From contig JBNLBS010000006.1 in the NCBI GenBank assembly GCA_050303415.1, positions 124,001 to 188,000 on the forward strand: 64,000 nt of DNA, in the 5' to 3' direction. Made by a program: the position numbers and the translations under genes. The DNA is from JBNLBS01 sp050303415 (GTDB lineage Bacteria > Pseudomonadota > Gammaproteobacteria > Methylococcales > Methylomonadaceae). This document shows, piece after piece, positions 42,313 to 50,217 of the stretch. How positions within the stretch are numbered: position 1 is the first letter of the stretch; every line of letters begins with the position of its first letter. The notes under the pieces were generated by a model, which was given only the letters and a program-made list of their open reading frames with translations, did no database searches and had not been told where the DNA came from.

Positions 42313-43590
42313 TTATAAACTAAAAATAATTCTGCCGGATTGCAGAGTGTGGGTCACTCGTCCCGTTAAATTTTGTTGCCAATAAGGTGTATTATGCCCC
42401 TGGCTTTTCCAGTTGTCCTGATTAACGGACCATGTCAGCTTTGGATTAAAAATACAGATATCTGCTGCGGCTCCGATTGATAATGTACCGGCATCCAGCC
42501 CCAGTATTTGGGCCGGGTTTTGACTCAATGTCGCAATCCCTTGAGACAGACTTAACTGCTGATCGTCTACTAATTTAAGCATTAAAGGCAATATCGTCTC
42601 CAAAGCCGCGATACCGGGTTCCGTTTCCGGAAATGCACCTAATTTTGCATCAAGGTCATGCGGTTGATGATCTGAACAGATCGCAGAAATTGTGCCATCA
42701 GTCAGACCTTGTCTTAATGCCAACTTATCCTGCTGACTGCGTAATGGTGGCAAGACATGATAATTACTGTCAAACGGGATCATATCATCTTCGGTTAAAT
42801 GTAGTTGATGTATGGCCACATCGGCACTGACATGCAGACCGGATTTACGCGCCTGCTTAAGTTTTTTAACCGAGCGTTTGCTGCTCAACTGACCAAAATG
42901 TACGCGGCAACCTGTCAGCTCAGCCAATTCCAGACATTGTGCCAACGCTACAGTTTCCGCCGCCTCCGGTATCCCCGGCAAACCATAATGAGTGGCCACC
43001 GCACCTTCATGCGCACAACCTTTATTACTTAACCAATAGTCATTGGGTCTGTAGATAAACAATAAATCATGACTGGCGGCATATTCCATTGCACGGCGTA
43101 AAATCAACAGGTTATTAACCGGCTGATTGGCGTTACTGACAGCAATACAACCTGCCTGTTTCAGCGTCAGCATGGAACTGAGCTCCTGCCCTTCCAGCTT
43201 TTGTGTTAACGCGGCAATGGGATAGATTTGCTGATAACGATTCTTTTCTGCCAGCTCTTTAACCAATTCAGCCACCGCCGAAGTATCTATGACCGGATTG
43301 GTATCCGGTTGTATACACATGCTGGTAACGCCGGCATGTGCGGCAGCCTTTATTTCACTTGCAAAGGTGGCTTTGCGACTATGTCCGGGTTGGCGCAAGC
43401 GGGTACTCAAGTCGATAAACCCCGGGCAGACAATTTGTTGTTCGGCATTAATGGTGATATCTGCATTAAAGCCTGAAGGAGCATCTTCAACTGAAACAAT
43501 CTTACCATCGACAATATACACCGAACCGATACGGTCAATTTTATTTGCCGGGTCGATAATGCGTCCATTTTCAATCAATATTCTGCTCAT
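42313..43590 (-). CDS. pyrC': PyrC': dihydroorotase-like non-catalytic partner of ATCase
   Basis: About 425 residues with the amidohydrolase fold of class I dihydroorotase. The metal-binding HxH after the first strand (normally DxHxHxR) is replaced: PGFIDLSTRLRQPG carries Ser and Arg where the two His should be. The catalytic centre is therefore broken. In Pseudomonas-type pyrimidine synthesis such a pseudo-dihydroorotase is required to assemble the aspartate carbamoyltransferase dodecamer. Its ATG (43590) overlaps the TGA of pyrB by one base (TGATG), so the two are coupled. An active dihydroorotase must be encoded elsewhere. Confidence 0.92.
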   Translation of the reverse strand: MSRILIENGRIIDPANKIDRIGSVYIVDGKIVSVEDAPSGFNADITINAEQQIVCPGFIDLSTRLRQPGHSRKATFASEIKAAAHAGVTSMCIQPDTNPVIDTSAVAELVKELAEKNRYQQIYPIAALTQKLEGQELSSMLTLKQAGCIAVSNANQPVNNLLILRRAMEYAASHDLLFIYRPNDYWLSNKGCAHEGAVATHYGLPGIPEAAETVALAQCLELAELTGCRVHFGQLSSKRSVKKLKQARKSGLHVSADVAIHQLHLTEDDMIPFDSNYHVLPPLRSQQDKLALRQGLTDGTISAICSDHQPHDLDAKLGAFPETEPGIAALETILPLMLKLVDDQQLSLSQGIATLSQNPAQILGLDAGTLSIGAAADICIFNPKLTWSVNQDNWKSQGHNTPYWQQNLTGRVTHTLQSGRIIFSL

Positions 43591-44552
43591 CAAACCGCTC
43601 CCTTAGTTTGCATGGCCAAGGACATAATTGCCATTCTGATGGCGATGCCATTGCTGACCTGTTGCAGGATGACCGATTGAGGTCCGTCCGCCACACTGGA
43701 GGCAATTTCCACCCCTCGATTAATAGGGCCGGGATGCATAACAATGGCATCAGGCTTAGCCAGTTTTACCTTATCTTCGGTCAGGCCAAAACATTTAAAA
43801 TATTCATTCTCGCTGGGTAATAAAGCGGAATTCATACGCTCTTTTTGTAACCGTAACATGATAATGACATCAATATCCTGCAGACCTTCGGCCAAATGAT
43901 GCGAAACACTGACCCCCAGTGATTCCACGTGTGCCGGTAACAGGGTTTTCGGTGCAATGACTCTCACTTCATTTGCTCCCAGGGTGTTCAAAGCCTGAAT
44001 TTGTGAGCGGGCAACCCGGGAATGCAGTATATCGCCAATAATAGCGACTTTTATCCGACTGAAATCTTCCTTATGCTGGCGTATGGTAAACATATCCAAC
44101 ATTGCCTGTGTCGGATGCGCATGTTGACCGTCCCCTGCATTAATAACGCTGATATGAGGTGCGGTGTGTTGGGCAATAAAGTGCGCCGCACCGCTTAAAG
44201 CATGTCTGACCACAAACATATCCACATGCATGGCCTCCAGATTGCGGATAGTATCGAGCAGGCTTTCCCCTTTGGAAGTGGCCGAGGTGGCTATATTCAT
44301 ATTCAACACATCGGCTGACAGACGTTTGGCGGCCAGTTCAAAAGTAGTACGAGTTCGGGTACTGTTTTCAAAAAACAGGTTAACGATGGTTTTGCCGCGT
44401 AAAGCAGGAACTTTTTTGACCGCATGCTCGGACATACTGACAAACGATTCTGCTGTATCCAGAATTTCGGTCAGTATATTTTGTTCTAAACCGTCGATTG
44501 TTAAAAAATGCTTAAGCTTTCCGTCTGAATTTACTTGTAAGGATTCAGTCAT
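43590..44552 (-). CDS. pyrB: Aspartate carbamoyltransferase catalytic subunit PyrB
   Basis: A 320-residue transcarbamoylase that joins carbamoyl phosphate and aspartate, the first committed step of pyrimidine synthesis. The carbamoyl-phosphate loop FFENSTRTRTTFELAAKRL is intact, with a further SATSKGESLLDT loop, and HPGPINRGVEI and the PTQAMLD element in the C-terminal half. N-terminal extension is short compared with Pseudomonas PyrB. It lies between pyrR (4 bases upstream) and pyrC' (1-base overlap). Confidence 0.97.
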   Translation of the reverse strand: MTESLQVNSDGKLKHFLTIDGLEQNILTEILDTAESFVSMSEHAVKKVPALRGKTIVNLFFENSTRTRTTFELAAKRLSADVLNMNIATSATSKGESLLDTIRNLEAMHVDMFVVRHALSGAAHFIAQHTAPHISVINAGDGQHAHPTQAMLDMFTIRQHKEDFSRIKVAIIGDILHSRVARSQIQALNTLGANEVRVIAPKTLLPAHVESLGVSVSHHLAEGLQDIDVIIMLRLQKERMNSALLPSENEYFKCFGLTEDKVKLAKPDAIVMHPGPINRGVEIASSVADGPQSVILQQVSNGIAIRMAIMSLAMQTKGAV

Positions 44553-44556
44553 AAAA

Positions 44557-45075
44557 CTATGCGGCCTCGTTAAAAGATTGAATATGAATACCCAATGGTT
44601 CCGGACCGGTTAACTTAATACGCTGGCCGGGTTCCAGAGTGATTGCACACCCGGCACAATCCGGTTTTAATGGGATTTGTCTGCCGTCACGTTCAATTAA
44701 TACCGCCAAGACCACTTGATTGGGACGACCGTAATCAAAGATTTCATTCAGTGCAGCACGTATAGTACGACCGGTATAAAATACATCATCGATCAAAATG
44801 ATATCCCTGCCTTCAATATGGGCAGGTAATTCGCTGGGTTTTACATTGGGGTTAACGCCGATTTGCGAAAAGTCATCGCGATAAAATGAAATATCCAGTA
44901 AACCCAACGGCTCTTCAATATTGAGGCGCTGGTGCATTTTTTCTGCAATCCAAACCCCACCGGTACGAATACCGATCATTAACGGATTATTTAATTTTCT
45001 CTCTACCAGAATCGTTTTTAACCTGCTTTCTAACTGATCCAGCAGCTCTGGAATCTGTATATTTTTTATAGTCAT
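44557..45075 (-). CDS. pyrR: PyrR: pyrimidine operon regulator/uracil phosphoribosyltransferase
   Basis: A 172-residue type I phosphoribosyltransferase fold. The PRPP-binding motif is DIILIDDVFYTGRTI, and MIGIRTGGVWIA and PVLLAVLIERDGRQIP-like blocks mark PyrR. In Gram-positive bacteria PyrR controls attenuation by binding mRNA; in gammaproteobacteria it sits upstream of pyrB but its regulatory role is less clear, and I see no obvious attenuator upstream here because the ruvX gene ends 4 bases before it. Part of the gshB-to-pyrC' block. Confidence 0.95.
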   Translation of the reverse strand: MTIKNIQIPELLDQLESRLKTILVERKLNNPLMIGIRTGGVWIAEKMHQRLNIEEPLGLLDISFYRDDFSQIGVNPNVKPSELPAHIEGRDIILIDDVFYTGRTIRAALNEIFDYGRPNQVVLAVLIERDGRQIPLKPDCAGCAITLEPGQRIKLTGPEPLGIHIQSFNEAA

Positions 45076-45079
45076 TGCA

Positions 45080-45532
45080 TTACTTATTGTTATTTAGCCA
45101 AGATTGTAAAATAAGCTGGGCTGCCAGCTGGTCCTGTACTTCCCAAAGTTTACCGGCGCTGACCTTTACCTCGTCAAATAACATTTGCTTAGCTTCAAAT
45201 GTAGAAAATGACTCATCCTGTTGATACACCGGTAAATGATAACGACCTTCCAGTTGACGACAAAATTTTAACATTCTGGGGGTAATGAGGTTATCACTAC
45301 CGTCATGTTGTCTGGAGACACCCACAATCAGCCCAACCGGTTGCCACTCCTCAATCAATTGTCCAATCTTGTCCCAGTCCGGTTTTTGTTGAATGGAACG
45401 AATAGTTTGCAAAGGGCTGGCCGTTCCAGTGGTTGTTTGTCCAACAGCAACACCTATCTTCTTATTACCGAAATCAAAACCCAGATAGGTTTCTGATTTG
45501 ATTTTTGCCGCTAACGGGTCCGGTTTAGCCAT
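45080..45532 (-). CDS. ruvX: RuvX/YqgF: Holliday junction resolvase-like, 16S rRNA maturation nuclease
   Basis: A 150-residue RNase H-fold protein. GFDFGNKKIGVAVGQ holds the first catalytic Asp; the Glu-containing second motif (VGVSRQHDGSD region) and the final Asp in EVQDQLAAQLIL are in place. YqgF acts in processing the 5' end of 16S rRNA and was proposed as a resolvase. It overlaps algH by 8 bases and is followed by pyrR. Confidence 0.95.
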   Translation of the reverse strand: MAKPDPLAAKIKSETYLGFDFGNKKIGVAVGQTTTGTASPLQTIRSIQQKPDWDKIGQLIEEWQPVGLIVGVSRQHDGSDNLITPRMLKFCRQLEGRYHLPVYQQDESFSTFEAKQMLFDEVKVSAGKLWEVQDQLAAQLILQSWLNNNK

Positions 45533-46088
45533 GTCCGGCCGGCATGGTTAGTTGATTAATATCAATACCTATTTGGCTGGCGGCCGCATCCCAGCGTTGG
45601 TTAATAGGGGTGTCAAATAAAATTGCCGAACCAAAAGGTACATTCAACCAGGCGTTTTGAGTGATCTCCTGCTCCAGTTGTCCCTTACCCCAGCCCGCAT
45701 ATCCCAAAGCAATTAAAAACTGCTCAGGGCCTTGGCCCCGGGCAATCGCTTCTAAAATATCGCGTGATGCCGTCAATGATAGTGTACTGGATGTTTCTAT
45801 ACTGGATTCCCATTGACCATCAGTCAAATGAATGACAAAGCCACGATCCTGCTGAACCGGGCCGCCTGAAAAAACCGGCATCAGGGCAATTTCTTCAGTA
45901 CTGGGTTCAATATTCAATTGTTGAAAAATTTCCCCCAGTTTTATCTGCGCCAGGCGATTAATCACAATCCCCAAAGCTCCTTCATCATTATGTTGACATA
46001 GATATGTCACCGTATGAGAAAAGCTGGGATCGGCCAAATTAGGCATGGCAATCAGAAGCTGATTATTTAAGTAAGTCACATCATTCAT
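45525..46088 (-). CDS. algH: AlgH/YqgE family protein
   Basis: A 187-residue DUF179/YqgE protein. Recognisable segments are LLIAMPNLADPSFSHTVTYL, GIVINRLAQIKL, VFSGGPVQQDRGFVIH and ALGYAGWGKGQLEQEI. In Pseudomonas aeruginosa AlgH affects alginate production and other traits, but its biochemical function is unknown. It overlaps ruvX by 8 bases, the usual pairing across gammaproteobacteria. ATG is preceded by no strong Shine-Dalgarno. Confidence 0.95.
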   Translation of the reverse strand: MNDVTYLNNQLLIAMPNLADPSFSHTVTYLCQHNDEGALGIVINRLAQIKLGEIFQQLNIEPSTEEIALMPVFSGGPVQQDRGFVIHLTDGQWESSIETSSTLSLTASRDILEAIARGQGPEQFLIALGYAGWGKGQLEQEITQNAWLNVPFGSAILFDTPINQRWDAAASQIGIDINQLTMPAGHG

Positions 46089-46141
46089 TATGCTTGCTAT
46101 CGTAGCTGTTTTCCTATTAATTCCGCAAGATTATCCTATCA

Positions 46142-47014
46142 TTATCGGCTGCGCATGGATTCATCTGTAAATTTCCATACCCGGGTAATCACCAACACAT
46201 CCAGCTCTTTTAACAACGCTTTTGGTAAAGGCGGGAACGGAGCACTCATTCTGACTATTCGCTTGGCGGCATCATCCAAAGCTTTATTACCCGATGAACG
46301 ACTAATACGAATACTATAAATACTGCCGTCGGCTTTAATCCCGACATCCATGGTTAACTTACCAAAAAAATTGCGTTTTTTAGCCACTTCCGGGTAATTC
46401 ATATTACCTGTTCGTTCCACTTTCCGCTGCCAGTCATTCATATATTGAGCAGCAACATATTTATGCGTACTGACTGAATTGACGAATTTAATTTTATGGA
46501 CATCAGAACTTTGTTGCCTGCGTCTGATTTCCGCCCCTAACTCAGCAATCTGTTTTTGTAATGCTTCAGCCGATAACTGCGGCTTTTTCTGAGTAGCGGT
46601 TTTTTTTGAATCTTTTTTAGCAGATTGAGACTTACGTTTGGCAACCGCCGTGGTCGAAACGATTTTGCGTGGTGCATGCGTTTTTTTCGGTGTCTTTGCT
46701 TTTTTAGTAAGTTTCTTTTTGCCTTTACCTTGTTTCGGAATTTTTTTCTTTGGTGGTTCTGGCTTCACCTGTTTGTTACCGGCGCCTATTTGATTATCCT
46801 GGGCCAACATTTTAGCTTTCTTCGGGGCTTTTTTAACCGGTGAATTAGCCAGGGTGATATCGATAGAACGATTAATTTTTTCCGGTTTTGGCGCTGTAAA
46901 ATTAACCCCCAGTACAATAAGCATATGAAAAACAGCCGCCAGAAACAGTGCAGCCAGCAATGCATCGGTATCCGATACAGAAGATGTTCCAATAAATTTT
47001 TCTTGGCGTGACAT
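46142..47014 (-). CDS. tonB: TonB-family energy transducer
   Basis: A 290-residue TonB-like protein. A cytoplasmic N-terminal stretch is followed by a transmembrane helix (about 16-36, LAALFLAAVFHMLIVLGVNF). A long Lys/Pro-rich periplasmic linker (about 60-155) spans the periplasm, and the C-terminal TonB domain (about 190-290) contains MNYPEVAKKRNFFGKLTM and RISRSSGNKALDDAAKRIV. It lies in the gshB-tonB-algH order found in Pseudomonas (TonB3 type), with no exbB/exbD nearby. Confidence 0.92.
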   Translation of the reverse strand: MSRQEKFIGTSSVSDTDALLAALFLAAVFHMLIVLGVNFTAPKPEKINRSIDITLANSPVKKAPKKAKMLAQDNQIGAGNKQVKPEPPKKKIPKQGKGKKKLTKKAKTPKKTHAPRKIVSTTAVAKRKSQSAKKDSKKTATQKKPQLSAEALQKQIAELGAEIRRRQQSSDVHKIKFVNSVSTHKYVAAQYMNDWQRKVERTGNMNYPEVAKKRNFFGKLTMDVGIKADGSIYSIRISRSSGNKALDDAAKRIVRMSAPFPPLPKALLKELDVLVITRVWKFTDESMRSR

Positions 47015-47015
47015 A

Positions 47016-47963
47016 TTATTGGAGAATACTTTCGATATGGTCCATTAGCAGGGCACTGATATTCAGGTCAAATTCTCGATCCAACTCCTGTACACAAGTC
47101 GGACTGGTGACATTAATTTCTGTCAAATAGTCGCCAATTACATCTAGTCCTACAAACATCAATCCTTTTTCCTTCAATATAGGGCCTACCTGCTGCGCTA
47201 TCCATAAATCCCGCTCAGACAGCTTTTGCCCTCTGGCCGTACCTCCAGCTGCCAAATTACCACGGGTTTCACCTTGCGCCGGAATACGCGCCAAAGCATA
47301 AGGTACCGGCTCACCATTAACCAATAAAATACGTTTATCGCCATCTTTAATTTCCGGTAAATATGTCTGCGCCATAATATATCGACTATTGTACTCCGTC
47401 ATGGTTTCCAAAATTACGTTTAAATTTGGATCGCCTAATCGCAAATGAAAAATTGATGTGCCGCCCATACCGTCCAGCGGCTTTAAAATAATCTGCTCTT
47501 GTTCCTGCAAAAAGCTTTTAATCCTAGCCGGATCTCGGGTAACCAGCGTTTCAGCACAACACTGAGGAAACCATGCGGTAAACAGCTTTTCATTGGCATC
47601 ACGCAGTGATTGCGGTTTATTAACCACGTAAACGCCAAGATCTTCCGCCCGTTCCAATAAATAGGTCGCATAGATATATTCCTGATCGAAAGGCGGATCT
47701 TTGCGCATAATAATAACATCCAGGTCATCCAAAGCGATATCCTGTTCGGAGCTGATCTCATACCACTTTTGCTCATCACGCTGCACGCTAATAATCCGCG
47801 TACGGGCAAAAGGTCTGCCGTTGCGCATAAACAAATCGTTTAAGCCCATATAATGCAATTCCCAGTTTCTGGCTTGTGCCTCCAGTAACATGGCAAAGCT
47901 GGTATCTTTTTTGATCTTTATCTGGTCTATGGAATCCATAACCATGCCGAGCTTAATAGACAT
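47016..47963 (-). CDS. gshB: Glutathione synthetase GshB
   Basis: A 315-residue ATP-grasp ligase that joins gamma-glutamylcysteine and glycine, the last step in glutathione synthesis. The prokaryotic GshB N-terminal domain (KLGMVMDSIDQIKIKKD) and the RKDPPFDQEYIYATYLLE segment are clear. Then PLDGMGGTSIF is the ATP-grasp loop, and GGTARGQKLSERD and NVTSPTCVQELD sit at the C-terminal end. GAGGAAC precedes the ATG. First gene of the block leading to pyrC'. Confidence 0.97.
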   Translation of the reverse strand: MSIKLGMVMDSIDQIKIKKDTSFAMLLEAQARNWELHYMGLNDLFMRNGRPFARTRIISVQRDEQKWYEISSEQDIALDDLDVIIMRKDPPFDQEYIYATYLLERAEDLGVYVVNKPQSLRDANEKLFTAWFPQCCAETLVTRDPARIKSFLQEQEQIILKPLDGMGGTSIFHLRLGDPNLNVILETMTEYNSRYIMAQTYLPEIKDGDKRILLVNGEPVPYALARIPAQGETRGNLAAGGTARGQKLSERDLWIAQQVGPILKEKGLMFVGLDVIGDYLTEINVTSPTCVQELDREFDLNISALLMDHIESILQ

Positions 47964-48088
47964 TCAGTTCCTCGTTATTAAATTGAGACTTGTTTCTGTG
48001 GTAATTGCAATGGAAACCACAAGCAGTATTTTGACAAATATTTTTTATAAACTGTAGGATTCTATCAAATTTATTTTAAAGATTGTTA

Positions 48089-48117
48089 TTTACCTAAAAA
48101 AGAAAATTTGGTATAAA
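48089..48117 (+). promoter_or_regulatory. Sigma-70-type promoter for rpmB-rpmG
   Basis: TTTACC (48089-48094) and TATAAA (48112-48117) are separated by exactly 17 bases, about 45 bases upstream of the rpmB ATG. The -35 box is imperfect. Confidence 0.6.
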
Positions 48118-48161
48118 GGACGGCTAACTTAAGAATTAAGGCACATATTTAGAGGTTTATC

Positions 48162-48398
48162 ATGTCCAAAGTATGTCAAGTAACGGGTAAACGTCCTGTT
48201 ACAGGTAATAACGTATCTCATGCGCACAACAAAACCAGAAGACGTTTCAATCCAAATCTGCATCATCACAGATTTTGGGTGGAAAGCGAAAACCGTTGGG
48301 TTCGCTTAAGAGTATCAACCAAAGCCATTCGCATCATCAATAAAAGAGGCATTGACGCTGTTTTGGTTGATTTGCGTAAACGCGGCGAAAAAGTATAA
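48162..48398 (+). CDS. rpmB: Ribosomal protein L28
   Basis: A 78-residue L28 (bL28) with the usual N-terminus MSKVCQVTGKRPVTGNNVSH, the NPNLHHHRFWVES segment and a basic C-terminus. AGAGG precedes the ATG. It is followed by rpmG after 12 bases, the standard two-gene unit of the large ribosomal subunit. Confidence 0.98.
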   Translation: MSKVCQVTGKRPVTGNNVSHAHNKTRRRFNPNLHHHRFWVESENRWVRLRVSTKAIRIINKRGIDAVLVDLRKRGEKV

Positions 48399-48410
48399 AG
48401 GAGACCAAAA

Positions 48411-48566
48411 ATGCGCGATAAAATCAAATTAGTTTCCAGTGAAGGCACTGGCCACTTTTATACCACCACAAAAAACAAACGTACTATGCCAGAAAAAATG
48501 GAGATCAAAAAATTTGATCCTGTTGTTCGCAAGCACGTAATGTATAAAGAAGCTAAAATCAAATAA
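48411..48566 (+). CDS. rpmG: Ribosomal protein L33 (zinc-free type)
   Basis: A 51-residue L33 (bL33): MRDKIKLVSSEGTGHFYTTT and RTMPEKMEIKKFDPVVRKH. The two CxxC zinc-binding pairs found in the zinc form are missing, so this is the C- form. AAGGAGA precedes its ATG. Second gene of the rpmB-rpmG unit. Confidence 0.98.
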   Translation: MRDKIKLVSSEGTGHFYTTTKNKRTMPEKMEIKKFDPVVRKHVMYKEAKIK

Positions 48567-48586
48567 TTCACTGAATTATCTGTTTA

Positions 48587-48632
48587 TGTGCCCTGCTTGG
48601 CCGCAGTTTTTTACTGCGGTTATGCTGGCACA
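48587..48632. terminator. Nested hairpin after rpmG
   Basis: TGTGCC and GGCACA form outer arms and CCGCAG and CTGCGG form inner arms around a TTTTTTA loop. It lies between rpmG and the convergent cyclic-nucleotide/rhodanese gene and may terminate both; there is no long T-run after it. Confidence 0.5.
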
Positions 48633-48656
48633 TTAGTAGCTGACAAACAAAAAGTC

Positions 48657-50063
48657 TCATGTGCTTTTTATTGTTGCCGCTACTCTAAGCCTTTTGATCT
48701 GATTATTTATCTTTTCCGTTTGTACGTCCAGAAGCTGAAGCTGGTTCTCAGCCTTATTTTTTTTCCTTTCCAGTTGTAGACACAACTCCTTCAGTCTTAG
48801 CTTTTCCTGCTCTATCTCTTCATTTCTGGCAGTTAAAGCATTTATTCGCTGTTCATGAATATTTACTTCTTCCCACTCTACATAATTATAGCTCTGCTCA
48901 CTCTGCTCAGCTGGTTCTGTCTGGTCAGTAGTAACCTCTGTTTCCGGCTGGACAAGCAGATTATTTATTTCCACCCCATCGTCAATCTGGTAAATAGCCT
49001 GGGTATTTTGCTGTTCGGCCGGAACTTGTTCCAAACCGCCCTCCAGAACATAAGAGGTAAAATTATTCTTCAGCATTAAAAATGCAGCTGCAGAAGCCAG
49101 CCTGCCATTTCCACAGACAACAATAATCTTTTGCGTACGCTGCATGTTTTTCAATTGCAACCGAACTGAATACAATGGCACATTAATGCTTTTTTCCAGA
49201 TGCCGGCGATGAAATTCTTCCGGGTGACGCACATCCATTAAAACAGCTCCTTTAGCCACTTCATCCTTCAACTGTTTATAATCTATATAGCAAATTGAAG
49301 GTTGCTTAATTAACTGCTCGAAATTTTTCTTATCCAGCCGCATTAATTCCATATCATCTAGCGCAGTTACCGTCTCATTTGCGGGCTGGCCGGAAATTAA
49401 GGCATCTTCACCAAAACTATCGCTGACTTTTAATTGTGCCAGCTTTATTTCCCTGCCATCTGACTTGGCTTTACGGGTCAATAAACAGCGGCCGGATTTG
49501 ATCAAATGATAATAACAACCCTGATCGCCCTGATTAACAATCACGTCTCCTTTTTTAATCCGCACTTCTTCCATGCTCTCCAGCATTTTTTGCAGGTTTG
49601 CAGGCGGCAACTGCAGAAAAACAGGGGATTGTAATAATGCTGTCATCCAGTCATCAGAGTCTATCCCTACACTCATTTCATCCAAATCATTGCTATCATC
49701 TTTATATCCCAGACTGTCCGGGTGATATATCATATCGTGAGGCACTTTTAAAAAACGAACCGTTTCCAATGCAACGGCATCAATTTTTCTTGGAATTTGA
49801 TGAGCCAGAGCGAATAATGCCGAATCACTGCCTGCTTCAATAACCTCAATTTGTAAATCTTCGCTTTGTAAGGAAACCTTACCGGCAAGCAAATACACTA
49901 AATCATCGTCCTTTTCCCCACGTCTGAACAAAACGTCACCCTTGGGTAACACCTTAACGTCCACTTCTGCACACAAAATTTCAAAATGCACATTAGGTAA
50001 GGTGGATAGCGGCACCAGCTTGCGTACAGCCTGTCCTTCTGTAGAATTAATGTTTATAGGCAT
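48657..50063 (-). CDS. Two cyclic-nucleotide-binding-like domains plus rhodanese and coiled coil
   Basis: A 468-residue cytoplasmic protein. Cyclic-nucleotide-binding-like domains span about 20-115 and 145-255. In the second, the phosphate cassette reads FGEDALISGQPANETVTA, where the usual Arg-Ala pair is replaced, so cAMP or cGMP binding is doubtful. A rhodanese domain (about 262-350) has Cys317 in VVCGNGRLAS, a putative active-site sulfur carrier. The rest is an acidic linker and a coiled coil (about 400-468). There is no DNA-binding domain, so it is not a CRP-type regulator. It is monocistronic. Role unknown; perhaps a redox- or sulfur-responsive scaffold. Confidence 0.85.
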   Translation of the reverse strand: MPININSTEGQAVRKLVPLSTLPNVHFEILCAEVDVKVLPKGDVLFRRGEKDDDLVYLLAGKVSLQSEDLQIEVIEAGSDSALFALAHQIPRKIDAVALETVRFLKVPHDMIYHPDSLGYKDDSNDLDEMSVGIDSDDWMTALLQSPVFLQLPPANLQKMLESMEEVRIKKGDVIVNQGDQGCYYHLIKSGRCLLTRKAKSDGREIKLAQLKVSDSFGEDALISGQPANETVTALDDMELMRLDKKNFEQLIKQPSICYIDYKQLKDEVAKGAVLMDVRHPEEFHRRHLEKSINVPLYSVRLQLKNMQRTQKIIVVCGNGRLASAAAFLMLKNNFTSYVLEGGLEQVPAEQQNTQAIYQIDDGVEINNLLVQPETEVTTDQTEPAEQSEQSYNYVEWEEVNIHEQRINALTARNEEIEQEKLRLKELCLQLERKKNKAENQLQLLDVQTEKINNQIKRLRVAATIKST

Positions 50064-50217
50064 ATTTACTTAATATAAAAACTTGTTACTTAATATAGTC
50101 TATTATAAATCTTTATATAATTTTTAAATCGATTCATGACTAAAAATCGACTTGAATTAAACGTTTTTGAGCTTATATTGTCTATGAGGACTGATTAATC
50201 ACTAATTTGACGAGTTG

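Noticed and set aside
42805..43606. Plus-strand open frames opposite pyrC'
   Set aside because: Antisense to a well-conserved gene, with no ribosome binding site and no recognisable domain.
48657..50063. CRP/FNR-type transcription factor
   Set aside because: The cyclic-nucleotide-like domains are followed by rhodanese and coiled coil, with no helix-turn-helix.
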